DNA of 32,838 nucleotides, from contig JAJBVT010000065.1 of assembly GCA_020859685.1 (NCBI GenBank), positions 1 through 32,838 on the forward strand, written 5' to 3'. The stretch's first letter is position 1. Every line of letters begins with the position of its first letter. The DNA is from Rikenellaceae bacterium (lineage in GTDB: Bacteria > Bacteroidota > Bacteroidia > Bacteroidales > Rikenellaceae). Shown in pieces: positions 26,135 through 32,838 of this stretch. A program made the translations under genes and the position numbers. Under the pieces are notes generated by a model, which made no database searches, was not told where the DNA came from, and was given only the letters and a program-made list of their open reading frames with translations.

Positions 26135-26391
26135 AATTCTTTTGCCCTTTGGTTTATTACGTCTCTTAATCACTTAAGCTGGCTGGCCATAGCGCAAGAC
26201 GGATCGAGCCTTACGGCCCGGCACTAGCGCCCGCCGGACTGCCACGTTTGGAGGGCGCCGGTCGGTACTCCCATTTCCCTTAAGTCCTCAAAGCCCTTAG
26301 CCGTTTCACCTTACTCCTAGGCTGGAACTGCCCCTTGGAAAGTTTTATCCTCCCCTCCTAAATGCCATATGTTGGGGAATTGTCGCCGCAG
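26135..26391. other. 257-nt intergenic stretch
   Basis: Base composition switches from AT-rich to GC-rich near 26190, which may mark the right edge of the island. I see no ORF, tRNA or attachment-site duplication in it. Confidence 0.4.
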
Positions 26392-26772
26392 TTACAACCC
26401 TTTCTCTTTCAGAAGAATCTCCAGTCTCTCCCAATCCACATACGGCTTATGGCTTAGAAGGGAGTTTGTAATCAGAGGGCATCCTATGGCTGTATCGTCG
26501 ATGTAATAGTTGGCGTAAATCTTCGGACTTTTGGACCACCGGGCCTGCGACGGATTGGAATTGACCCCGTAGAGCGGTATACCATTCTTGCGGAACCAGG
26601 CCTTGGCATCTTTTAACGGTTCGTCTGCCCTGTTGGTAATCAATATCAGTTTATGCCCCGCATCGACCAGCTTATGCAGGACCGGGACCGCACCTATATC
26701 CTTCCCGACGGCCGGATAATCGTTCGTAACACAGGTGCCGTCGAAATCAATACCGATAACCTGTTTTTTCAT
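26392..26772 (-). CDS. Small HAD-superfamily hydrolase
   Basis: A 126-residue minimal HAD-fold protein. Motif I is GIDFDGTCV with D9 (nucleophile) and D11, motif II LITNRAD (T46), and motif IV YYIDDTAIG (D92, D93). Without a large cap domain it belongs to the small capless HAD proteins often annotated as hydrolases in Bacteroides. The WERLEILLKEKGL C-terminus is typical. It probably dephosphorylates a phosphoester, substrate unknown. It is co-oriented with the ASCH-like gene 82 nt upstream. Start ATG at 26772. Confidence 0.8.
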   Translation of the reverse strand: MKKQVIGIDFDGTCVTNDYPAVGKDIGAVPVLHKLVDAGHKLILITNRADEPLKDAKAWFRKNGIPLYGVNSNPSQARWSKSPKIYANYYIDDTAIGCPLITNSLLSHKPYVDWERLEILLKEKGL

Positions 26773-26854
26773 TTTATAATCCGGTTAGAAATATGAAAAT
26801 CACCGCCCCGTATCACCAGTATTTAAGCCAAGCATAACCCTGTCGGTGAAGGAT

Positions 26855-27151
26855 CTAACGGTAAAGTTCGAGGATATGAAGGACGTAAACCGGACCGGCG
26901 GGGGCGTCCCAATCCGGGCGGCCGCGGTCACGGACCGATATCCCGCGTAATCGGAATGTTACTGTAATCCGGTTGGGTCCGGTACCGTTGTAGAGGGTAA
27001 TATATTCGTAGCGGCTGTGTGAAATGCGCTGCGGATGGAACAGTTTCTTTGTCCAATGCTCCGACTCGGATAGGTAAACCTCGGTTTGGATACCTTCCGT
27101 AACCCGTCTGATAACCTCCCGGGATGTGTTCAGTTTCAATATCTTCTTCAC
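26855..27151 (-). CDS. ASCH-domain-like protein, start uncertain
   Basis: A GTG at 27149-27151 opens a 98-residue frame beginning VKKILKLNTSREVIRRVTEG and containing EYITLYNGTGPN, RLRGISVRDRGRPDWDAP and a final VYVLHILEL. This matches the pattern of small ASCH-superfamily proteins (a KILKL start, FRNGYSPN-like core, GRPEWGAP-like loop, beta-strand end), a PUA-related fold thought to bind RNA or nucleotides. No ATG start exists; TTG at 27226 is the alternative and would add 25 residues not typical of the family. The absence of an ATG could also mean decay. The overlapping frame 26928-27305 looks like a shadow. Confidence 0.5.
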   Translation of the reverse strand: MKKILKLNTSREVIRRVTEGIQTEVYLSESEHWTKKLFHPQRISHSRYEYITLYNGTGPNRITVTFRLRGISVRDRGRPDWDAPAGPVYVLHILELYR

Positions 27152-27352
27152 CGTGGTTTGGTTTATGCGCACCGGACCGTTTCCGGTTGCAAGAATCAGG
27201 CCCGCATTCCGGTATTGTACCCGCAAAGTTCTCTGTAATAAAACCCGGATAAGAGTTATAACGACCGTATTCCGGCTGTATCCCGGAAATTTCGAAATAT
27301 AGCAATCCCGGCTCTACGGAACCTCTGTTAAATTACCCTGTAAATAGAGGTA

Positions 27353-28792
27353 TCAGTCTCCCGATACGAACGGCGCGGCCGGAAGGCCTTCCGAATTGAC
27401 GAGGTTGGGAACGGCCGTTTCGTGCCATCCGAAGCGGACCCGGGCGGGCTCCGGTACTTCCGGGTGATAAACCACGACCTGATTCCCGTCCCTTATCTCG
27501 GCGATTGCCGGGCGGAATCCCCCGTCGCGAGCGGCTATTTCGAACTAGCTTACACGCTTGCCGTCGCTGGTTGCGAGGCCGTCCGCACTATGGTCGAAAG
27601 TAACCCGTATTGAGTCCCCATCTATTTCCGTACCGCCTACCCGCGGCCCGGACCAGACAACATTCTGCCGCCCGTAAGTCTTGGTCAGTGCAAGATGCGC
27701 GAGCCGTCCGCCCACATCCCATTTATTTGGCGGGTGGATATCGAGAATATCGTCTATCAGGTCCGAAACTATGACATAATCGCCGTTGGCCACCGATACG
27801 GCCGCCTCCATCTGCTGCTGCCGGAATATGGGTAGCTCCTCCGCAGTAACGGGTTCCCCGCCACGGTGAAGGCGGTCGGAATAGATATGCGGGGCGAGTA
27901 TCACCGAGTAGAACGGAGCCTGGCCGATTCCGAAAGCCGTTCTCCAACTATCGACAAGGACCCGGTATTTATCCGCATATTGCCTGTCGCCGATACCGCA
28001 GTTGTTCTCACCCTGGTACCACAGCACTCCCTTCACCGCGAACGGAACGAGGGGAGAGATAAATAACCTGTATAACTCTCCGGGGGCGATGCCGTCTATC
28101 TTCCCGTCGCCGGCCGTGAGCTGCGGGCCGAACAGGGGGGATTCCCGGTAGGCCTCCTCCGGGGTCCACAGTTCGATACGCGAACCGCCCAGCGCCGCGG
28201 TAATGATACCTACCGGTACGTCGAGTTCGCCCTGTATGGTTTTAGCGAAAAAATATCCCACGGCCGAGACGTTTTCGAGGCTCTCGCTGTCGGCAACCCT
28301 CCACGGTCCCTGCGTGCCGTTGCGGTTCGACATAAATACCCGTATCATTTCATTGGCAGGGGCTTCGAGTTCCAGTGTAGCGAGGTCCTCACCCGTGGCC
28401 GGGGGAACGAACGACGGTATGCGTTTCATCCGGTACTCCATGTTGGACTGACCGGAGCAGAGCCACACCTCGCCGACCACGATATTTTCGTAGGTGATGG
28501 CGTCCGCTTCGCCCTGTACCGTCATCCGGCGGGGCGCCCGGTCGGCGGCCATCGGCTCCAGACGGACCATCCAGTTCCCTTCGGCATCTGCCGCGGCGCT
28601 GACCCGTTGCGGCCCGAATAGTACCGTAACCTGTTCGCCCGGCGCTGCTGTACCCCATACGGGGACGCTTTGGCCCTGTTGCAGGACCATATCGGACGAG
28701 AACATCGGCGAGGTCGACAGTTGAGCGCTCGCCGTGGAATACGCCGCCGAAGCAAACAATGCGACCCAAATTATTTTGTGTAATAATTTCAT
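27353..28792 (-). pseudogene. Sialate O-acetylesterase-type esterase interrupted by one TAG
   Basis: From ATG 28790-28792 (MKLLHKIIWVALFASAAYSTASA, a signal peptide) the protein shows the SGNH-type catalytic Ser block LCSGQSNMEYRM and LWYQGENNCG, and the Asp/His block DIHPPNKWDVGGRLA. It matches the sialate 9-O-acetylesterase (SIAE/YjhS) family that removes acetyl groups from host sialic acid. A TAG at 27545-27547 ends the frame after SDGKRVS, yet the same frame continues for 63 codons with the family's normal C-terminus (FEIAARDGGFRPAIAEIRDG, VRFGWHETAVPNLVN, EGLPAAPF) to TGA at 27353-27355. The catalytic residues precede the stop, so a shortened product might fold or fail. Confidence 0.75.
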
Positions 28793-28945
28793 AACGGATA
28801 ATTTTACCATCGTAAAGTTATTACAACTTTGCAGAAACCATAAACGTCAGGGGTAAATAATTCAGGACGAAGTTCGGTCGGCAGGTGTACGCACAGATGC
28901 GGCGAACGGTACACAACTTGCTGTTTCCGGTAAAAATAAGCTATT

Positions 28946-29842
28946 ATGAAAAAGGATGATATCAGCCGTTTAGTGGCGGCACCGGGCCGGGAGAACCGGG
29001 TAGGGGACTTCGCTTCCGGGTACGACGGTCCGTTGCGGAAAGCCGACGGTAAGGAGTTGCTGCGCCGGAATGTCGAGCAGCTTGCAGAGTTGCAGGATGT
29101 TCTCTATGCCCACGACCGGTACTCCGTGCTGGTGGTATTTCAGGCGATGGACGCCGCGGGAAAGGACGGCACCATAAAGCACGTTTTTTCCGGTGTTAAC
29201 CCGCAGGGATGCCGGGTGGGTTCCTTCAAACAGCCCTCGGCCGAAGAGCTGGACCACGACTATCTTTGGCGGATAGTCCGTCAGCTGCCCGAGAGGGGGT
29301 GCATCGGGGTGTTCAACCGTTCACACTACGAAGATGTGCTGGTGGCAAAGGTGCATCCGGAAATCCTGACCGGCAATAAGTTGCCCGGTATACATTCGGT
29401 AGACGATATCACTCCCGCGTTCTGGGAGGAGAGGTACCGGCAAATCAACGATTTCGAGCGGTATCTTACCGAAACAGGGACGGTGGTAATCAAATTTTTT
29501 CTCAACGTCTCGGAGAGGGAGCAGGAGAGACGGTTCATCCAACGGTTGGAGGATCCGTCCAAGAACTGGAAATTTTCCACGTCCGATTTAAAGGAGCGGG
29601 CCTTGTGGAACGACTATATGGCGGCATACTCCGGCGTCCTGACGCGGACCTCTACGGACTACGCCCCGTGGTACGTGATTCCGGCCGACCGGAAGTGGTA
29701 CATGCGATATGCTGTAAGCCGGATTCTGGTTGACCGTATCGGCGCCCTGCCGCTGCACTATCCGGAGATGTCCGAGGATAAACGGCGCCAGATAGAGAAC
29801 GCCAAGGAAGAGTTGGCCGGGCTTATCGGCGAACCACAATAA
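28946..29842 (+). CDS. PPK2-family polyphosphate:nucleotide phosphotransferase
   Basis: A 298-residue PPK2-type kinase that transfers phosphate between polyphosphate and nucleotides in the cytoplasm. Walker A is FQAMDAAGKDGTIKHVFSGV near 67-86. The lid region contains SFKQPSAEELDHDYLWRIV, and Walker B is CIGVFNRSHYEDVLVAKVHPE near 119-138. FFLNVSEREQERRFIQRLEDP and WKFSTSDLKERALWNDYMAAY follow, and YAPWYVIPADRKWYMR closes the core. The pattern is like class III enzymes that use AMP and ADP, though class cannot be proved here. Length is typical. The small stress-like protein gene follows 78 nt downstream on the same strand. Confidence 0.88.
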   Translation: MKKDDISRLVAAPGRENRVGDFASGYDGPLRKADGKELLRRNVEQLAELQDVLYAHDRYSVLVVFQAMDAAGKDGTIKHVFSGVNPQGCRVGSFKQPSAEELDHDYLWRIVRQLPERGCIGVFNRSHYEDVLVAKVHPEILTGNKLPGIHSVDDITPAFWEERYRQINDFERYLTETGTVVIKFFLNVSEREQERRFIQRLEDPSKNWKFSTSDLKERALWNDYMAAYSGVLTRTSTDYAPWYVIPADRKWYMRYAVSRILVDRIGALPLHYPEMSEDKRRQIENAKEELAGLIGEPQ

Positions 29843-29920
29843 CCTGCCCTGGCTTCGGTTGTCATAAGCGGCATGAGTATTGATTCTTTAAATGTAACGA
29901 ATACTAAAAAAAGACCGATT

Positions 29921-30169
29921 ATGGACAACGAAAGGATTAAAGACAACCTCCACGAAAGCTGGGAAGACATGAAGGAAAACACCCGTAACGCCGCCGACCG
30001 CGTATCGGACTGGGCTGATGAAAAAACCGACCAGATGCGCGACGGTGCCGGTCATATGATGGACGACGATGCCCGCCGCACCGAAGAACGTGCCCAAAAG
30101 AAAGAACAGAAAGCCGAAGAACTTCACGACAAGGCTAAGGACAAAGTCACCGGTAACAAAACCTGGTAA
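29921..30169 (+). CDS. Small LEA/CsbD-like charged stress protein
   Basis: The start is placed at ATG 29921 (MDNERIKDNLHESWEDMKEN), giving 82 residues; an upstream ATG at 29873 adds a non-typical extension. The protein is nearly all charged or polar, rich in Lys, Glu, Asp and Ala, and predicted to form one long amphipathic helix (RNAADRVSDWADEKTDQM, EERAQKKEQKAEELHDKAKD). Such composition is typical of LEA/CsbD/YtxH-like stress proteins, but no specific family is certain. It ends in a strong terminator. Its place behind PPK2 suggests a shared stress role. Confidence 0.65.
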   Translation: MDNERIKDNLHESWEDMKENTRNAADRVSDWADEKTDQMRDGAGHMMDDDARRTEERAQKKEQKAEELHDKAKDKVTGNKTW

Positions 30170-30187
30170 GGCTCCCGTCCCCGAAAT

Positions 30188-30220
30188 AAACAACCCGGCA
30201 TTCAGCCGGGCTGTTTCGTT
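30188..30220 (+). terminator. Rho-independent terminator after the LEA-like gene
   Basis: AAACAACCCGGC (30188-30199), ATTCA loop, GCCGGGCTGTTT (30205-30216), a 12-position stem with one mismatch, followed by CGTTGTG. It lies 18 nt past the stop codon. Confidence 0.7.
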
Positions 30221-30258
30221 GTGATATTAAATATTAATTCATATAATAATACCAATCT

Positions 30259-30340
30259 ACACTAAGGTAAAAATACGGTCTTCTTGACAGATGTGTACCG
30301 TACTGGAGGCGGGAGGCGGGCCCCTGAAACAAAATGGTGT
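30259..30340 (+). repeat. Probable decayed third copy of the double-hairpin repeat
   Basis: CTAAGGTAAAAATACGG, CTTGACAGATGTG, GGCGGGAGGCGGGCCC and CAAAATGGTG line up in order with copy 2 (7805-7892: TTAAGATAAAATTAC, TTTGCAGACGTG, GGCGGGGTGGCGGGCC, AAAATGGT). Neither stem is intact, so this copy may be inactive. Confidence 0.35.
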
Positions 30341-30534
30341 TAAATTTGGTACGTACCTTAATTTCACCTCCGGTCCGATGTCTTTGTGACTTTCCGGCCT
30401 TTCCGGCATACTCACCGGCCCTTTAAGGGTTTACCTCCATCCTACTACGTCCTTGCGACCCTCCGGGTATTGACTTAGGCGCCGGACGGTGCGGAATAAT
30501 CTTCAGCGCTCGAGACCGTTTTCCCCGGAGAAAT

Positions 30535-31866
30535 TTAAGGGCGTGCGTAAATACCTACCGTATTTTCCCCTTTCAGCTTCATAAAGTCGATATCGGGCAG
30601 GCTGCCGTCCGGCTTGCGCGGGGCGGTAAGCTGCGATTCGTCGAGGCTTATGAAATCGGAGTCGGTAAGGGTGTTGTCGAGGTCGAAATTGTTGTTTACC
30701 ATCACGCACGCAGACTCTACGATACGGGTCAGGTTGGTGCTGACGCCGTTGTAGCTTATATTGTTCAGCAGGAAGTGGTTACGTCCCGGAATAAAGGCCA
30801 GTGTAGACGACTGAGGGGCGAGCTTCCCGGCCGTTTCCATATGGTAGTTATGGTTGTTCATATAGGATGAATTATTGACCCAGATGATACCCTCCGCATG
30901 GTAATTGGCATCGAAACCTTTCGATTTGTTGCGTACCGCCAGACAGCCCCGCACTTCGTTGCGCGGCACGGGTACCGGGAGGCCGTATACCCTCGGGCTG
31001 CGTCCGTAACCGCCTGCCTTGAATCCGTTGCCGTCCGCGCGCAGGTGGAACGGATCGTCCTCGCCTTCGTACGAGTAGCCGTTATAGAACGCCCAGCAGT
31101 TCTCGATAATGGTCACCTCGCCGTTGTTGATACAGTCGAAACCGTCGTCGCTGTTATACCAAGCGCGGCATCCGTAGAAGATATTGGGCCCGTCGCCCGG
31201 ATTGCTGTAATGACTGCCGAACCCGTCCACGTTACCGCCGTTCGCTCCGCCCGAAGTATCGCATACCGGGTCGAAGTTACGCCATGCATCGCAGTTGAGA
31301 ATCAGGTTATTGCCCCCGCTTCTGGAAAAGAATCCGATACCCATACCGTCGTGCATCTCGAGCAGTTCGTAGATATTGTGGCTGCCGCTGTTGGAGAAGC
31401 ATTCCGACTGGGTATTCTGCCCGGTGATGGTCTGCTGTACACCGACCACCTCGAGGCCCTTGATATGTATCCAGTCCGCATTCACCCAGAATGCCGATAT
31501 CCAGTAACCCTGCGGTTTTACCTGCGAGAAGTCGAATTTCGGTTTCTCGCCCGGATATGCTAAGTAGTATATTCTATTTTCGGGGGTGCCGCTCTTGTAT
31601 AAGTGCGTGACGCATGCGTAGCTGTCGTCCAGCTCGTATGCGGCTATCCGGTCCGCCGGGATAAGGTACGTTCCGCCGCGGATATAGACCGTGTCGCCGG
31701 CTTCCACCGCTTCCTGCGCCCTTTGGATTGTGGCGAAGGGTTGTTCGATAGTGCCGTTACCGGCATCGTTACCGTTTGGGGCCACATAATAGGTCGCCGC
31801 ACCGGCCATCGGGGAGGTGGCGCATGTACACAGGCATAACAGTAAAAGGATAAGTTTAGTTCTCAT
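30535..31866 (-). CDS. Secreted right-handed beta-helix protein, pectate-lyase family 9-like
   Basis: The start is set at ATG 31864-31866 (MRTKLILLLLCLCTC, a signal peptide; the ACATS end suggests processing near residue 15-25), giving 443 residues. The mature start ATYYVAPNGNDAGNGTIEQPF and GDTVYIRGGTYLIP is typical of secreted beta-helix enzymes. The core shows GLEVVGVQQT, HDGMGIGFFSRSGGNNLILN, GNVDGFGSH, CRAWYNSDDGFDCINNGEVTIIENCWAFYNGYS and GNGFKAGGYG. This fits the PL9 pectate/exopolygalacturonate-lyase-like group, with catalytic and Ca2+ residues expected in the Asp-rich turns, but substrate cannot be set from sequence. With the esterase at 27.4-28.8 kb it hints at glycan scavenging. 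No SusCD pair is adjacent. Confidence 0.75.
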   Translation of the reverse strand: MRTKLILLLLCLCTCATSPMAGAATYYVAPNGNDAGNGTIEQPFATIQRAQEAVEAGDTVYIRGGTYLIPADRIAAYELDDSYACVTHLYKSGTPENRIYYLAYPGEKPKFDFSQVKPQGYWISAFWVNADWIHIKGLEVVGVQQTITGQNTQSECFSNSGSHNIYELLEMHDGMGIGFFSRSGGNNLILNCDAWRNFDPVCDTSGGANGGNVDGFGSHYSNPGDGPNIFYGCRAWYNSDDGFDCINNGEVTIIENCWAFYNGYSYEGEDDPFHLRADGNGFKAGGYGRSPRVYGLPVPVPRNEVRGCLAVRNKSKGFDANYHAEGIIWVNNSSYMNNHNYHMETAGKLAPQSSTLAFIPGRNHFLLNNISYNGVSTNLTRIVESACVMVNNNFDLDNTLTDSDFISLDESQLTAPRKPDGSLPDIDFMKLKGENTVGIYARP

Positions 31867-32084
31867 AAGGTTAAAGTTAGATAAGTTTGCGAACGGAAAG
31901 ATAATCATTATTATGCAAACCCCGCCTTCGCTATCGTACTCTCTTATGTTATCATTTACGGATACAATGGGACAGCACTGGCGGGTTCCACATTACGCAC
32001 AACCTCACTCGGTAGAATTAGAATATATTCATTTTTACACCCTATCATAGAATAATCGGTCGAAAATCCCTCGGTGTAAAATAC

Positions 32085-32122
32085 ACAGGAGGTCGGAAGA
32101 TTATATTCTTCCGACCTCCTGT
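32085..32122 (-). terminator. Strong hairpin after the Asn/Arg/Tyr-rich gene
   Basis: A perfect 16-bp inverted repeat (ACAGGAGGTCGGAAGA 32085-32100, TTATAT loop, TCTTCCGACCTCCTGT 32107-32122). Read on the minus strand it lies 24 nt after the stop codon of the 32147 gene and is followed by GTATTTTAC. The remainder of 31867-32084 shows no gene. Confidence 0.65.
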
Positions 32123-32146
32123 ATGGTGTATCCCGGTACCGGTGAA

Positions 32147-32838
32147 CTACCACTGTTGGTTTGTGCGGCGGATATCCTGCCGCTGGCCCTCGGGGCGGTA
32201 CATCTTTTCCGAACGGCGGTAACCGTCCGTACCCGATTCGCTGTTGCGGTACCGCATCCAGGTGTCGAAGTCCATCATACTTTCAGGGGTCTGGGTGTGA
32301 TTCCGGCTTCCAGTATTCAAGCGGCTGTTGAAACCGTTGTTCTCGTAGGTACTCCGGTTATTCTGGTAATAGCTGTTGGATGGTGTGTAGGCTCTCCGGC
32401 TGTTGCGGTAACCGGAATTGTCGCGGCTTGCATTGCTGGTGCGGTTATTCCGGAAGATTCTCCGTTCGGTTTTAACCGCCCCGTTACGGGATTCCCGGTA
32501 GTTATTGCCGCTGTAACGGTTGCTGTTTGACCTGCCGTTAAAACTCTGACGGCTTTCACGGCGCATTTGACGCATCGTGCGTTTATCGTAATGGCGTGAG
32601 TCATTGTAGGTAGTGCGACCGCTATGGTGCTGGTCGTTATATGCGCTGCGGCCGCTGTATGCGTTTCTATCGTCGTAATAGCGACTGCCTAAATTGCGGT
32701 CGTTGTAGTTGTTCCGGTCGTCGTAATAGTGGCTTCCCGAGTTGCGGTCGTTGTAGTTGTTCCGGTCGTCGTAGTATCGGCTGCCCGAGTTGCGGTCGTT
32801 GTAGTTGTTCCGGTCGTCGTAGTATCGGCTGCCCGAGT
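32147..32838 (-). CDS. Asn/Arg/Tyr/Ser-rich repeat protein, partial, runs off the right edge
   Basis: The minus frame is open from the window edge to TAA/TAG-type stop at 32147, at least 230 codons, so an internal Met at 32575 is not the start. Its first part consists of 16-residue repeats (SGSRYYDDRNNYNDRN) and degenerate versions. Then comes a low-complexity region rich in Asn, Arg, Ser and Tyr (NGRSNSNRYSGNNYRESRNG, YYQNNRSTYENNG), and finally a more ordinary C-terminus (SMMDFDTWMRYRNSESGTDG). No domain is recognised, and whether it is secreted cannot be told because the N-terminus is missing. A strong terminator follows. Confidence 0.6.
   Translation of the reverse strand, partial: SGSRYYDDRNNYNDRNSGSRYYDDRNNYNDRNSGSHYYDDRNNYNDRNLGSRYYDDRNAYSGRSAYNDQHHSGRTTYNDSRHYDKRTMRQMRRESRQSFNGRSNSNRYSGNNYRESRNGAVKTERRIFRNNRTSNASRDNSGYRNSRRAYTPSNSYYQNNRSTYENNGFNSRLNTGSRNHTQTPESMMDFDTWMRYRNSESGTDGYRRSEKMYRPEGQRQDIRRTNQQW
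32695..32838. repeat. 48-bp in-frame tandem repeat
   Basis: Units start at 32695, 32743 and 32791 and the third ends exactly at the window edge. The last two are almost identical and the first differs at a few bases. A degenerate fourth unit is visible at about 32657-32694. Each unit encodes 16 residues of the SGSRYYDDRNNYNDRN type on the minus strand. The array continues out of the window. Confidence 0.85.

Larger units (their letters stand above)
30170..30534. other. 365-nt intergenic region between convergent genes
   Basis: It contains the terminator at 30188-30216 and a probable decayed copy of the double-hairpin repeat at 30259-30340. I see no gene and no RNA motif in the remaining GC-rich stretch. 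Confidence 0.5.

Noticed and set aside
26135-26391. Structured RNA or tRNA in the gap after the receptor gene
   Set aside because: No T-loop sequence, cloverleaf pairing or known riboswitch core could be found by eye.
26928-27305. Minus-strand 125-residue ORF overlapping the ASCH-like gene
   Set aside because: It begins with TTG and has the Pro/Gly/Arg/Tyr-rich look of an off-frame translation, while the overlapping frame carries an ASCH-like pattern.
28389-28769. Alternative minus-strand ORFs inside the acetylesterase gene
   Set aside because: They are Arg/Gly-rich off-frame translations of the esterase sequence, whose own frame has the SGQSNM catalytic block.
23003-28792. Reassigned stop codon as the reason for the in-frame stops
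   Set aside because: Both TGA and TAG occur as in-frame stops, and intact neighbours such as the nucleoside kinase and the ligase end normally at TGA.
32695-32838. CRISPR array
   Set aside because: The 48-bp units are contiguous with no unique spacers and stay in one reading frame, so they are protein-coding tandem repeats.

Overview
This is a GC-rich bacterial chromosome segment from Bacteroidota, most likely Bacteroidales and plausibly Rikenellaceae/Alistipes-like. The lineage is inferred from Bacteroidota-type gene families (TIGR02757, the TGS-nucleoside kinase, the Rpb6-like omega subunit), the bamD-omega-coaBC-recN order, TAnnTTTG promoter elements, a PcfJ-like remnant and a SusC-like carboxypeptidase-regulatory/beta-barrel protein. 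No rRNA or tRNA gene was recognised.

Layout. 1-6.1 kb: the start of a TrmN6-like tRNA methyltransferase (minus, running off the left edge), a TIGR02757 protein, a secreted 5'-nucleotidase-like metallophosphoesterase, a TGS-domain nucleoside kinase, and two tandem paralogous lipoproteins. 6.2-7.5 kb: a PLP-dependent alpha-oxoamine synthase (serine palmitoyltransferase or cysteate acyltransferase type), probably for sphingolipid or sulfonolipid. 8-13 kb: bamD, an RNA polymerase omega-like gene, coaBC with an unusual ~115-residue repetitive linker, then a repeat-filled gap, then recN. 13.3-20 kb: a leucine/branched-chain cluster (leuA, leuC, leuD, a second isopropylmalate/citramalate synthase, leuB) closed by a strong terminator. 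20.2-23 kb: a tightly packed three-gene cassette in which the third gene is a full ATP-dependent DNA ligase core with an extra C-terminal domain and the first two genes are unrecognised. This is my best candidate for an undescribed system.

23-26.1 kb is an AT-rich island holding a pcfJ-like mobile-element remnant cut off right at the ligase stop codon, and a beta-barrel outer-membrane receptor. 26.4-32.8 kb returns to GC-rich sequence: a small HAD phosphatase, an ASCH-like protein, a sialate O-acetylesterase, a PPK2 polyphosphate kinase with a small LEA-like stress protein, a PL9-like beta-helix protein, and a partial Asn/Arg/Tyr-rich protein built from 48-bp tandem repeats. Three genes between 23.0 and 28.8 kb (pcfJ-like, receptor, acetylesterase) each read through in one frame except for a single in-frame stop (TGA, TGA, TAG).

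Two intergenic repeat families are visible. One is a double-hairpin element found in two divergent promoter gaps (3.15 kb and 7.8 kb), with a decayed probable third copy at 30.26 kb. The other is a GATCCTTC...TCAGGATGAC repeat at 1.44, 10.97, 11.07 (inverted), 11.13 and 17.06 kb. Low-complexity insertions inside otherwise conserved enzymes (TrmN6, CoaBC) and the terminal 48-bp array suggest this genome tolerates repeat expansion inside genes.
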